Of a DNA stretch of 64,000 nt, positions 32,390-41,017 are shown one piece after another. Origin of the DNA: Amycolatopsis rifamycinica (lineage in GTDB: Bacteria > Actinomycetota > Actinomycetes > Mycobacteriales > Pseudonocardiaceae); NCBI RefSeq assembly GCF_000695625.1, contig NZ_JMQI01000068.1, positions 124,001-188,000 of the forward strand. Direction: 5' to 3'. Numbering within the stretch: position 1 is the first letter of the stretch; each line of letters begins with the position of its first letter. The position numbers and the translations under genes are program-made. The notes below the pieces were generated by a model. It made no database searches and had not been told where the DNA came from. It worked only from the letters and a program-made list of their open reading frames with translations.

Positions 32390-33448
32390 TCATGCCGGAT
32401 TCGCGTAGAACGAGGCCAGGATCTCCGCGGCCGCGCCGCGGGTCACGAGTTCCTCGCCGGAGGTGTCTTCGACGACCTCGATGCGCTGCCAGTGCGGCAC
32501 CGGCAGCAGCTCCTCGAGCCGTGCCGAGACGGCCTCGCGGTGGACGTCCGGCTCGTCCCGGACCGCCCGCCCGGCCAGCACGATCCGCTCCAGGTCGAGC
32601 ACCTGGACCAGGTCGGCCAGCCCGATGCCGAGGAAGCCGGCGGCGGCCCGGGTGTCCGGCGCGCGCTTGGCCATGATCTCGACGCAGCCGCGCCGCCCGC
32701 AGCCGCAGCGCGGCCCGTCGAAGGCGATCGTGGTGTGCCCGAACTCACCCGCGTTGGTCCGCGGGCCGCGGTAGAGCCGCCCGTCGATCAGCAGGCCGAC
32801 GCCGATGCCGGTGCCGACGAGCACCACCGCGGTCGCCGTCGGCTCGCCGTGCGGCCAGAGCCGGGCGAAGGCGGCGGCGTTGGTGTTCTTGTCGAGCGTC
32901 ACCGGCAGCCCGGTGCGCTTCTCGAGCAGGTCGCGCAGGGGGACGTCGTGCCAGCCGGGCATGTTCGTCGCGTCGCGGACCAGGCCGGCGAGGTGGTCCA
33001 GCGGACCGACCGCGCCGAGGCCGAGCCCCAGCACGTCGAAGCCGTCGGCGAGCTCGAGCGCGGTGGCGCCGATGGCTTCGACGGCCTGCTCGGGCGGGAA
33101 GCCGGGCGGGAGCGGGCCACCCGCCGTTTCCTCGACCTCGCCGATGAGGTTGGTGCGCAGCACGCGGTACTCGTCGCGGTCGAGGCGCGCGCCGAGCGCG
33201 TGCTTGGCGCCCGCCCGGATGCGCAGCGCGGTGCGGGGTTTGCCGACGCCGGCGGAGGGCTGCCGCCGCTCGTCCAGCAGGCCGGTGCCGAGCAGTTCGG
33301 GGACGATCTTGGAGACGGCCTGCTGGGTGAGCCCGGTGCGTTCGGCGAGCTCGACCCGGCTGAGGCCGCCGGCGCGCAGGATGTGCGTGAGCAGCAGGGC
33401 GCGGTTGTGGGCGCGCACGTCGCGCAGGTTCACCCCGGTCTCCGCCAT
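32390..33448 (-). CDS. ROK family transcriptional regulator
   Basis: A 352-residue repressor: an N-terminal winged helix (RVELAERTGLTQQAVSKIVPELLGTGLL), then a sugar-kinase-like ROK domain with GTGIGVGLLIDG and the ROK zinc motif GEFGHTTIAFDGPRCGCGRRGCVE. It is divergent from a Gfo/Idh/MocA oxidoreductase, with only 55 bp between starts, so it probably controls that gene and itself in response to a sugar. The palindrome CTGGCCAG at 33468-33475 is a candidate operator. The GT87 gene lies 48 bp downstream on the same strand. Confidence 0.85.
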   Translation of the reverse strand: MAETGVNLRDVRAHNRALLLTHILRAGGLSRVELAERTGLTQQAVSKIVPELLGTGLLDERRQPSAGVGKPRTALRIRAGAKHALGARLDRDEYRVLRTNLIGEVEETAGGPLPPGFPPEQAVEAIGATALELADGFDVLGLGLGAVGPLDHLAGLVRDATNMPGWHDVPLRDLLEKRTGLPVTLDKNTNAAAFARLWPHGEPTATAVVLVGTGIGVGLLIDGRLYRGPRTNAGEFGHTTIAFDGPRCGCGRRGCVEIMAKRAPDTRAAAGFLGIGLADLVQVLDLERIVLAGRAVRDEPDVHREAVSARLEELLPVPHWQRIEVVEDTSGEELVTRGAAAEILASFYANPA

Positions 33449-33503
33449 GGACGAGATCTTCGCACGTCTGGCCAGTTAGGCAACGCTGTTGTTTAATGGC
33501 GGC

Positions 33504-34550
33504 ATGGGCGAAGACTTGCGCGTGGGCATCCTCGGGTACGGCATCGGGGGACGTGTCTTCCACGCACCCCTGGTGGCGGCGACGCCCGGGCTGACCCCGG
33601 CGGTGATCACGACGTCGAGCAACGCCTCCCAGGCCCGCACCGACCACCCGGGCGCGGAGGTCGTGCCCAGCGCCGACGCGCTGTTCGAGCGGGCGGCTGA
33701 CCTCGACCTCGTCGTGGTCAGCACCCCGAACCGCACGCACGTGCCGCTCGCGCTGCGGGCGATCGAAGCCGGCCTGCCGGTGGTCGTCGACAAGCCGTTC
33801 GCGCCGACCGCCGCCGAAGCCCAGCAGGTCGTCGACGCGGCGAAAGCGGCGGGCGTCGGCCTGACGGTCTTCCAGAACCGGCGGCTCGACTCCGACTTCC
33901 TCACCGTGCGGAAGGTTCTCGAGTCCGGGCGGCTCGGCGAGGTGTTCCGCTTCGAATCCCGGTACGACCGCTGGGTGCCGAAGCCCAAGGACAACTGGCG
34001 CGAGTTCGGCGACCCGGCCGAGGCCGGTGGCCTGCTCTACGACCTCGGCGCGCACATCGTCGACCAGGCGCTGCAGCTGTTCGGCCCGGTCACCCGCGTC
34101 TACGCGGAGGTCGACCGCCGCCGGGCCGGCGTCCAGGTCGACGACGACGTGTTCGTCGCGCTGCACCACGCGAACGGCGTCCGCTCGCACCTGTGGGCGA
34201 CCGCGCTGGCGGGCACGCAGAACCCGCGGTTCCGGGTGCTCGGCGACCGCGCGACGTTCACCAAGTACGGCCTCGACGTGCAGGAACCGCAGATCAAGGC
34301 GGGCCTGCGCCCCGGCGACGCGGGCTGGGGCACCGAGCCGGCCGGAGACGCCGGCAAGCTCGGCGTCGGCCCGGAGATCGAGACCGTGCCCACCGAGGTC
34401 GGCCGCTACGAGCAGTTCTACGCCCAGGTGCGCGACGCCCTGCGCGGCGAAGGCGAGTTCCCCGTCGACCCGGCGTCGTCCGTGGCGGCCCTGCGCGTGA
34501 TCGAGGCGGCCCACCGCTCCGGCGTCGAAGGCACCGTCGTAGAGCTCTGA
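33504..34550 (+). CDS. Gfo/Idh/MocA family NAD(P)-dependent oxidoreductase
   Basis: A 348-residue soluble enzyme: Rossmann N-terminus (VGILGYGIGGRVFHAPLVAA), the family EKP-type motif as VVDKPFAPT (catalytic Lys), and a C-terminal dimerisation sheet with YDLGAHIVDQALQLFG (the usual DxGxHxxD). These enzymes oxidise or reduce sugars and cyclitols. The start is at ATG 33504. Divergence from a ROK regulator fits sugar metabolism. An inositol substrate would be attractive given ino1 nearby, but nothing in the sequence shows it. Confidence 0.88.
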   Translation: MGEDLRVGILGYGIGGRVFHAPLVAATPGLTPAVITTSSNASQARTDHPGAEVVPSADALFERAADLDLVVVSTPNRTHVPLALRAIEAGLPVVVDKPFAPTAAEAQQVVDAAKAAGVGLTVFQNRRLDSDFLTVRKVLESGRLGEVFRFESRYDRWVPKPKDNWREFGDPAEAGGLLYDLGAHIVDQALQLFGPVTRVYAEVDRRRAGVQVDDDVFVALHHANGVRSHLWATALAGTQNPRFRVLGDRATFTKYGLDVQEPQIKAGLRPGDAGWGTEPAGDAGKLGVGPEIETVPTEVGRYEQFYAQVRDALRGEGEFPVDPASSVAALRVIEAAHRSGVEGTVVEL

Positions 34551-34561
34551 CCCCCCTGACC

Positions 34562-34603
34562 GGCCGTGACCCCGGTGACCCCCCCAGCTCCGAGGTCACG
34601 GCC
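34562..34603. terminator. bidirectional terminator between oxidoreductase and PBP genes
   Basis: Perfect 10-bp stem GGCCGTGACC (34562-34571) and GGTCACGGCC (34594-34603) in the 75-bp gap between convergent genes. Confidence 0.6.
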
Positions 34604-34625
34604 TCCTCCCCCGGCCGGCCCGCGG

Positions 34626-36908
34626 TCACGGGCCGAAGTTCGCCTGGCCGGTGTCGTTGCCGTTGCCGCGGCCCCGGCCGTCACGCCGGTCGTTGCCGCG
34701 CACGCGGTTCTGCCGGGGGTCCGGGGGGCCGTCGCCGCGGCCGGGGGTGAAGCGCTGGTCCTGCTGTTGCTGCTGCTGCTGGAACTGCTGCTGTTGCTGC
34801 TGGAGCTGCAGTTGCAGCTGCAGCTGGTCGTCCTGCGGCGAGGTGATCGCCTGAACGCGGTCGAAGCGCTCGGCCGGTTTCCCGGCCAGGTAGAGCTGCA
34901 TGAACCGCTGCCACACCGGCCCGGCGATGACCGACGGCGTCAGCGGCGCGCCGGTCGGGCCGCGCAGGGCCTTGTCGCCGTCGCCGCCCACCCAGACCGC
35001 CGCGGAGACCGAGGGCGTGTAGCCCACCATCCACGTCTGCGCGTTCGTGTTCGCCGCGGACGCCGGTTCGTCTTCACCGGGCGTGTGCTGCTGCGTGCCG
35101 GTCTTGCCCGCGCACTCATGGCCCGCCGGGCAGGACAGCCGCGAGAACGGGATCACCGGCGCCAGCGCGGCGGTCACGTTCCCGGCGATCTGCCTGCTCT
35201 TGCCGCGGTCGTTGTCCGCGAACGCGTCCGTCGCCCGCGTGTCGGCTTCGTAGGCGGTCTCACCCTGGGAGTTCGTCACCTTCTGCACGAAGTGGCGGTT
35301 GTGCTGGACGCCGCCGGCGGCGAAGGTCGCGTACGCGGCGGCCATGTCCGCCGGCGTGACCGCGGTCTGGCCGCCGCCGATGGAGATGTTGTTGTCGCCG
35401 GTGAACAGCACGCTGCGGCCGCCGGTGTCCTTCGTGCGGATGCCCGCCTCCTGCGCGGCTTCGGCCACCCCGCCCGGCTTGGTCACGTTGAGCACCATGT
35501 CGTAGAAGACGGTGTTCGTGGACCGCTGCATCGCCTCGGCCACCGTGCACTGCTCGGAGCAGCTGCTGCTGGTGCCGGCGTTGCGCACGGGCAGCGGCAC
35601 GTCGGGGAACGTCCGCGGCGAGCGGCCGTCGAAGACCGCGTTGAGGCCGCGGCCGCCCTTGAGGAACGCCGTGAGGTCGAACGGTTTCATCGACGATCCG
35701 GGGTTGTGCGGTTCGTCCGCCCAGTCGCGTCCGGCCTGGTCCTCGCCGTTCGGGCCCTTCACGATCGGTGCTCCGCCGTAGTAGGCGAGCACGCCGCCGG
35801 TCTTCGGGTCGACGGCGACGAGCGCGTCGAGGATGCGGTCGTCGGTCTGCCCGGCCATGCCCTCGGCCACGGCCTTTTCGGCGGCCTCCTGAGCCTTCGA
35901 GTCGATCGTCGTGAACACCTGGAACCCGCCCGAGTAGTACTTCTCCTCGGGGATCCCCGCCGCGGCCAGCTCGGCCTTGACCAGCTTCTTCACGAACGGG
36001 TTGAGCGTGGTTGCCTGCCGCGATTCGACGAGCGGGACCGGCTTCGGGAACTTCGCCGCCCTCCGGTCGGCGGCGGAGAGGTAGCCGTTGCGCTGCATGC
36101 GGTCCAGTGCCGTGCCCCACCGGTCGCGGGCGACGGTCGCGTTCTCCGACCGGCCCGGCTGCTGGATCAGCCCGGCGAGCAGCGCGGCCTCGGAGTAGTT
36201 CAGCTGGGCGGCGTCCTTGCCGAAGTACGCCTGCGCCGCCGCCTGGATGCCGTACGCGCCGCGGCCGAAGTAGATGATGTTGAGGTAGGCGGTGATGATG
36301 TCCGCCTTCTCGTAGGTCTGGTTCATCTTGAACGACTTCGCGAGCTCGACCCACTTGCGCGTCAACGTCGGTGCGTCGTCGCCGGAGGCGTTCTTGATGT
36401 ACTGCTGCGAGATGGTCGAGCCGCCGCCGGAACCGCCGCTGACCTGGTTGTAGGCGGCCCGCAGGATGCCGGAGACGTCGAAGCCGGAGTTCGTCTCGAA
36501 GGACGCGTCTTCGGTGGCGATCACGGCTTTCTTGACGACGTCCGGGATCTGGGCCGGGTCGAGGATCTGCCGGTTGCCGCCGGTGGGCACGTCCTTGCCC
36601 AGCTCGGTGCCGTCGGCGTAGAGGTAGGTGACCGCCTGGCCCTGCGACTGCGCGACCGTCGCCGGCGAAGGCACGTCGACGGCGAAGTACGTGATCACGA
36701 AGGCGACCGCGGGCACCAGGAAGAACAGGCCGGACAGCACGTACAGCACCCGCCGGACGGTCTTCCAGCGGCGCCTGCGCGGGTCCGGCGGGGCAACCTC
36801 GGCGGCGGCGTCTGGTTCGTCCGGTCGCGGGAGAGGCCGGCGTGGCTCGTAGCGGCCACGCGGGATCGGCCTCCGGCCGGACCTCGAGCGATTTCGGTCG
36901 GTGTACAC
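34626..36908 (-). CDS. class A penicillin-binding protein (PonA-type), polyQ-tailed
   Basis: A 760-residue bifunctional peptidoglycan synthase. A basic cytoplasmic N-terminus is followed by one helix (residues about 53-75) and a GT51 transglycosylase domain with catalytic Glu in ATEDASFE (E133) and GGGSTISQQYIKN. The transpeptidase has SxxK at S405-K408 (SSMK), STN at 463-465 and KTG at 602-604. GTG 36908 has GGAGGA upstream with good spacing. After the catalytic domain, residues 692-718 are almost pure Gln/Leu then Gln, followed by an RG-rich end; this tail is unusual for the family. It is a tandem paralogue of the next PBP gene, but a strong terminator lies between them, so it has its own promoter. 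Confidence 0.9.
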   Translation of the reverse strand: MYTDRNRSRSGRRPIPRGRYEPRRPLPRPDEPDAAAEVAPPDPRRRRWKTVRRVLYVLSGLFFLVPAVAFVITYFAVDVPSPATVAQSQGQAVTYLYADGTELGKDVPTGGNRQILDPAQIPDVVKKAVIATEDASFETNSGFDVSGILRAAYNQVSGGSGGGSTISQQYIKNASGDDAPTLTRKWVELAKSFKMNQTYEKADIITAYLNIIYFGRGAYGIQAAAQAYFGKDAAQLNYSEAALLAGLIQQPGRSENATVARDRWGTALDRMQRNGYLSAADRRAAKFPKPVPLVESRQATTLNPFVKKLVKAELAAAGIPEEKYYSGGFQVFTTIDSKAQEAAEKAVAEGMAGQTDDRILDALVAVDPKTGGVLAYYGGAPIVKGPNGEDQAGRDWADEPHNPGSSMKPFDLTAFLKGGRGLNAVFDGRSPRTFPDVPLPVRNAGTSSSCSEQCTVAEAMQRSTNTVFYDMVLNVTKPGGVAEAAQEAGIRTKDTGGRSVLFTGDNNISIGGGQTAVTPADMAAAYATFAAGGVQHNRHFVQKVTNSQGETAYEADTRATDAFADNDRGKSRQIAGNVTAALAPVIPFSRLSCPAGHECAGKTGTQQHTPGEDEPASAANTNAQTWMVGYTPSVSAAVWVGGDGDKALRGPTGAPLTPSVIAGPVWQRFMQLYLAGKPAERFDRVQAITSPQDDQLQLQLQLQQQQQQFQQQQQQQDQRFTPGRGDGPPDPRQNRVRGNDRRDGRGRGNGNDTGQANFGP
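34741..34835. repeat. CAG/CTG triplet-rich repeat encoding polyglutamine
   Basis: The plus strand reads as runs of CTG with interspersed TTG and CTGCAG/TTGCAG units; the minus strand codes for about 20 Gln residues with some Leu and Phe. Mixed CAG and CAA codons show the tract is not a pure microsatellite, yet length change by slippage is possible. Confidence 0.7.
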
Positions 36909-36997
36909 GGGCCGTCCTCCGGTACGCCGGTGGGCCGCGGGCGCAGACCCCTCGACACTCCACACGGACCACCGGCGGCGGTGGTTCACCGAAACGG

Positions 36998-37033
36998 CGA
37001 AGGCCCCGCACCGGAAGCGGTGCGGGGCCTTCG
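36998..37033 (-). terminator. terminator between the tandem PBP genes
   Basis: Perfect 15-bp stem (CGAAGGCCCCGCACC at 36998-37012, complement at 37019-37033) with a 6-base loop, directly after the stop of the upstream PBP gene (stop at 37036). Confidence 0.8.
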
Positions 37034-37035
37034 GA

Positions 37036-39693
37036 TCAGCCTTCTTCCGAGCCGGGTGGCCGGGCGAACCCGTCACCGCCCGGCGGCAGCGGGAAGGTGG
37101 ACCCGCCCGGACCCGGCCGCGACGTGCGGGTCGGCCGCGACGACGAGGTCTCGGTCTCGGTGGACGTCTCCGAGGACGTCTCGGGCGGCGTCGAACTCGG
37201 CGTCTCCGACGGCGTCGGCGTTTCCGAGGGCTTCGCCTGCGTCGTGGTGACGTCGTTGACGTCCTTGCCGATCGGGTCGACCTTGGGGAACTTCTCGCCA
37301 GGGGTCCCCTCCAGGTAGTTCTTCATGAACTCCTGCCAGATGGGCCCGGCGATGGTGCTCCCGAAGATGGGCTTGTTCGCGTTGTCGTGCAGCGGGATGT
37401 TGCCGTCGCCGCCGACCCAGGCCGCGGCCGAGACCGACGGGGTGTAGCCGACCATCCAGGTCTGGGCGTTGCGGTCCTTGTACGCCGCGGGGTCGCCGTC
37501 CCGCGGGTCGTACTGCTGCGTACCGGTCTTGCCGGCGCACTGGTGACCGGCCGGGCACTGCAGGTTGGAGTGCTTGATGACCGGGCCGAGCGCCGTGGTC
37601 ACGTTGCCGGCGATCTGCGCGGTCTTCTGCGCGTCGCTGTCGAACGCGGGCTTGGGCTGGTACTTGCTCTCGTCGAACTCGACCTCGTCCTGGGCGTTGG
37701 TCAGCTTGGCGACGAAGTGGGCCTGACGCTGCATGCCGTCGCCGGCGAAGGTGGCGTACCCCGCGGCCATGGCCTCCGGCGTCGCCACGGTGGCACCACC
37801 ACCGAGCGCGATGTTGATGTCCTGGCTCATCTGCGGTGACGTCGGAACGCCCGCTTCGTTGGCGGCCTGGGCCACCCGCCCCGGCTTCGTGATGTTGAAG
37901 ACCATGTCGTAGAACACGGTGTTCGCCGAGATCTCCATCGCCTTGGCGACGGTGCACTGCGCGCTGCAGCTGGAACTTTCGCCCGCGTTGCGGATGGTCT
38001 TCGGCGGGTTGCCGAACTTCCGGTTGTTCTGCCCGTCGAAGGTGTCGCCGAGGCCCTTGCCCATCTTCAGGTACGCGGTGAGGTCGAACGCCTTGAACGA
38101 CGAACCCGGGTTCCGCGCCTGGTTGGCCCGGTCCTGGCCGGTCTGGTCTTCGCCCTTGTCGTTCTTCACGATGTCCGGGCCGCCGTAGTAGGCGAGGACG
38201 CCGCCGGTCTTGGGGCTCACCGCGACCAGCGCGCCCAGGAGCCGGTCGTCGCGCTGGCCCTTCATCTTGTTCGCGACCGCGTCCTCGGCCGCCTTCTGGG
38301 CCTTGGGATCGATCGTGGTGTAGACCTTGGCGCCGGTCGCGTGCAGCTTGGCGTTGTCGTAGCCCTGGTCCGCCAGCTCGTCGTCGATCCGCTGCTGGAT
38401 GTGGAACGACATCGACTGGCCGGTGTCCTTGGCGGCCTTCGGGACCGGCGTCGGGAACTGCGCGCTCGCGCGTTCGTCGGCGCGCAGCCACTTGTTGGCC
38501 ACCATCTGGTCCATCACGTAGTTCCAGCGGCGCTGGGCGTACTCCTGGTTCTCCGAGCGGCTCGGGCCCTGGATCAGACCCGCGAGCAGCGCCGCCTCGG
38601 ACGGGCTGAGGTCCTTGGCGTCCTTGTTGAAGTAGGCCTTCGCGGCCGCCTGGATGCCGTTCGCCGAGCGGCCGAAGTAGATGATGTTCAGGTAGCCCGT
38701 GATGATCTCTTCCTTGGACTCCTGGTTGTTCATCTTGAAGGACTTGGCCAGCTCGGTCCACTTGCGGGTCAGCGTCGGGGCGTCGTTCTCCGTGGCCTTC
38801 TTGATGTACTGCTGGGAGATCGTCGAGCCACCGCCCTGGCCGCCGGTCGCCTGGTTGAAGACCGCGCGCAGGATGCCGGTGAAGTCGAAGCCCGAGTTGG
38901 TCTCGAACGTCGAGTCCTCGGCGGCGTAGACGGCGTGCTTGACGACGTCGGGGATCTCGCCCGGCTTGAGCAGCTGGCGGTCGCCGCCCTTCGGCAGCTG
39001 CCGGCCCATCACCGTCTTGCCGTCGGCGTAGTAGTACGTGATCGGCTGGCTCTGCAGCGCCGCGACGCTCTCCGGCGTCGGCACGTCGACCAGGAAGTAG
39101 GTGATCACGAACGCGATCGCCGGGACGACGAAGAAGACGCCGACGCACGCGTACGCGACCCGCCGGATGATCTTCCAGCGGCGCTTCTTCCGCTGCGCCG
39201 GGGTGAGGACCTTGCGGCCCTTCTCGTCGAGCTCCTGCCGGGGCTCGACGTCGTCGGCGAATTCGTCGAAGCGGTCGTCGTCGTACGGCTCGTAGGAGTC
39301 TTCGGTGCCGTTGTGCGCGTGGTGGGTGATGAGATCCGGCTCACGCTCGGGTTCCGGTTCCGGACGACGACCGGACGGCGGCTGGCGGAAGCCCTGCGGC
39401 GGCGAGCCGGGCGGGCCACCGGGACGGCGGCCGGGGGGCGGCTGACGCCGTCCGGCCGCGCCGTTCTGGCCGCGGGGCGCCTGGGGCCGTCGTGGCTGGT
39501 CATCGGCCCACTGCTGGCCGGCTTCGTCGCCGGCGGGCCAGGCCGGGCCGCCCTGCCGGGGGTTGCCGCGAGGCGGGGTGGCGCGCCGGGGCGACTCACC
39601 GGGCCACGCGGGGCCCGCCTCTTCACCCGGCCACTGGGCACGGCGGGGTGCGTCTGGCTCCTGGTTCGGCCAGGAGCGGTTGTCGTCGGTCAC
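37036..39693 (-). CDS. ponA1: class A penicillin-binding protein, PonA1 type
   Basis: An 885-residue bifunctional glycosyltransferase/transpeptidase for cell-wall elongation. A long Pro/Arg/Gly-rich cytoplasmic N-terminus (about 175 residues, acidic near residue 135-155) precedes the single helix (178-200). The GT51 motif YAAEDSTFE puts the catalytic Glu at 259. The transpeptidase has SSFK, SAN and KTG(TQQ) boxes, and the C-terminus is a Ser/Thr/Pro/Glu-rich tail. GTG 39693 has GGAGG 7 bases upstream. In M. tuberculosis ponA1 is Rv0050 beside Rv0049 (DUF5318), the same order as here (gene at 39761), so this copy is the positional PonA1 orthologue. Confidence 0.9.
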   Translation of the reverse strand: MTDDNRSWPNQEPDAPRRAQWPGEEAGPAWPGESPRRATPPRGNPRQGGPAWPAGDEAGQQWADDQPRRPQAPRGQNGAAGRRQPPPGRRPGGPPGSPPQGFRQPPSGRRPEPEPEREPDLITHHAHNGTEDSYEPYDDDRFDEFADDVEPRQELDEKGRKVLTPAQRKKRRWKIIRRVAYACVGVFFVVPAIAFVITYFLVDVPTPESVAALQSQPITYYYADGKTVMGRQLPKGGDRQLLKPGEIPDVVKHAVYAAEDSTFETNSGFDFTGILRAVFNQATGGQGGGSTISQQYIKKATENDAPTLTRKWTELAKSFKMNNQESKEEIITGYLNIIYFGRSANGIQAAAKAYFNKDAKDLSPSEAALLAGLIQGPSRSENQEYAQRRWNYVMDQMVANKWLRADERASAQFPTPVPKAAKDTGQSMSFHIQQRIDDELADQGYDNAKLHATGAKVYTTIDPKAQKAAEDAVANKMKGQRDDRLLGALVAVSPKTGGVLAYYGGPDIVKNDKGEDQTGQDRANQARNPGSSFKAFDLTAYLKMGKGLGDTFDGQNNRKFGNPPKTIRNAGESSSCSAQCTVAKAMEISANTVFYDMVFNITKPGRVAQAANEAGVPTSPQMSQDINIALGGGATVATPEAMAAGYATFAGDGMQRQAHFVAKLTNAQDEVEFDESKYQPKPAFDSDAQKTAQIAGNVTTALGPVIKHSNLQCPAGHQCAGKTGTQQYDPRDGDPAAYKDRNAQTWMVGYTPSVSAAAWVGGDGNIPLHDNANKPIFGSTIAGPIWQEFMKNYLEGTPGEKFPKVDPIGKDVNDVTTTQAKPSETPTPSETPSSTPPETSSETSTETETSSSRPTRTSRPGPGGSTFPLPPGGDGFARPPGSEEG

Positions 39694-39760
39694 GGATGGG
39701 CCTCCCGGATCAGTACCCGCAGGGGCACTGACCTGCGTGTTGCGATGGTCGTACGGTGGC

Positions 39761-40156
39761 TCACCGGCCCGCGGTCCTTCGCGGACCCGCCGGTTCCCCT
39801 GTGCCCAGGACGTATGACTGCACCAAGTGGTTCCAGTGGCACGCCCGGCACACTTCGACGTCGTACACGGTGAACTCGGCGAACGAGCCGGCCATCCTGG
39901 CCAGCTCTTCGGGGGTCCGCGCCGAGCCCGCGACGTGCTTGAGTTCGTCGCCGTAGACCCAGGACACCAGGGTCAGCGGCGCCTGGCGGCAGATCGGGCA
40001 GGGCAGATCACCGTCCCGGCCGTGGAACTTCGCCGCCCGCAACAGGTACGGGCTCGCGTCACAGGCCTCGTGGCTGCCGACGCGCCCGGAGCGGACTTCG
40101 GCCAGCAGCGCACGGCGCTGCAGCGCGTAGTCCACGACCTGCCGCTGGTTAATCAC
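39761..40156 (-). CDS. DUF5318 zinc-ribbon protein (Rv0049-like)
   Basis: A 131-residue soluble protein starting at GTG 40156. It has two CxxC pairs (PCPICRQAP near residue 52; CRACHWNHL near residue 103) separated by about 50 residues, with YLLRAAKFHGRDGDLPCP and GYGDELKHV-like features of the DUF5318 family. Position next to ponA1 matches M. tuberculosis Rv0049. No activity is known; a zinc-ribbon structural role is probable. Confidence 0.75.
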   Translation of the reverse strand: MINQRQVVDYALQRRALLAEVRSGRVGSHEACDASPYLLRAAKFHGRDGDLPCPICRQAPLTLVSWVYGDELKHVAGSARTPEELARMAGSFAEFTVYDVEVCRACHWNHLVQSYVLGTGEPAGPRRTAGR

Positions 40157-40306
40157 GAGGACAGAGTACGGGCTCTTCCTGTGACGTCCACGCCCCTAGC
40201 GGCCGCAGGCCCCGGACCGGCGCGGACACGCCGGAGGATCGATAACACTCCGGTGAATTTCGACCGCGGTGGGTACTTCGACAGGGTTACCTTCGCCACT
40301 TCGATG

Positions 40307-40319
40307 TATCGGGCCGATA
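40307..40319. promoter_or_regulatory. palindromic operator upstream of the PadR gene
   Basis: TATCGG G CCGATA is a perfect 6-1-6 palindrome in an AT-richer stretch of the 244-bp divergent region between the DUF5318 gene and the PadR gene, about 82 bp before the PadR start. PadR proteins usually repress their own promoters. Confidence 0.5.
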
Positions 40320-40400
40320 TAGTGGCTGAGTAGGTTGGATCGAGGCGCTCGTTCGGAGCAACGCGGGTCGTCTCGGTTTGTTCCCGGAAGGGGGTGCGGT

Positions 40401-40946
40401 GTGCTGGAGTTCGCGATCCTCGGTCTTCTGCACGAAGCGCCCATGCACGGGTACGTGCTGCGCAAGCGGCTGCACGAGACGCTCGGCACGTTCCGGACGT
40501 TCTCGTACGGCTCGCTGTACCCGACCCTGCGGAAACTGCTGCGGGCCGGGTACCTGGTCGAGGAGCTGGACGAGGCCGACGACCGTGCGTGGTCCCGGCG
40601 CGGGCGGCGGGTCTACAAGCTCACCGCGGAGGGCAAGGAGCGCTTCGGTGAGCTGCTCGGCGACGCCGGGCCGCAGACCTGGGACGACGAAGGCTTCGGC
40701 GTCCACCTGGCCTTCTTCTCGCGGACCCCGGCCGACGTGCGGCTGCGGATCCTCGAGGGCCGCCGCCGCCGCGTCGAAGAACGCCGTGAAGGCATGCGGG
40801 CGGCGCTGGCCAGGGCCGAGGAGAAGATCGATCGCTACACCCGCGAGCTGCACCGGCTGGGGCTGGAGACCAGCGAGCGGGAGGTGCGCTGGCTCAACGA
40901 GCTGATCGCGCACGAACAAGCCGAACGGCAGGGTCCGGAGACCTGA
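40401..40946 (+). CDS. PadR family transcriptional regulator (Rv0047c-like)
   Basis: A 181-residue PadR subfamily-1 protein: winged helix EFAILGLLHEAPMHGYVLRKRLHETLG, then SYGSLYPTLRKLLRAGYLVEELDE and a wing RRVYKLTAEGKERF, followed by a C-terminal antiparallel helix domain of the AphA-like dimer type. GTG 40401 has GGAAGGGGG upstream. It is 71 bp before ino1, the same neighbour as Rv0047c/Rv0046c, so regulation of inositol synthesis is a reasonable hypothesis. Confidence 0.85.
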   Translation: MLEFAILGLLHEAPMHGYVLRKRLHETLGTFRTFSYGSLYPTLRKLLRAGYLVEELDEADDRAWSRRGRRVYKLTAEGKERFGELLGDAGPQTWDDEGFGVHLAFFSRTPADVRLRILEGRRRRVEERREGMRAALARAEEKIDRYTRELHRLGLETSEREVRWLNELIAHEQAERQGPET

Positions 40947-41017
40947 GCCGCCCGGCCCGGGCCGCAGCGTCGCGGCACCAGACCTACTGAACAGACACGG
41001 ATGAAGGAGAAAACCCC

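Noticed and set aside
36998..39873. Long plus-strand open frames opposite the PBP genes
   Set aside because: They lack domains, and the minus strand carries complete PBP catalytic motifs.
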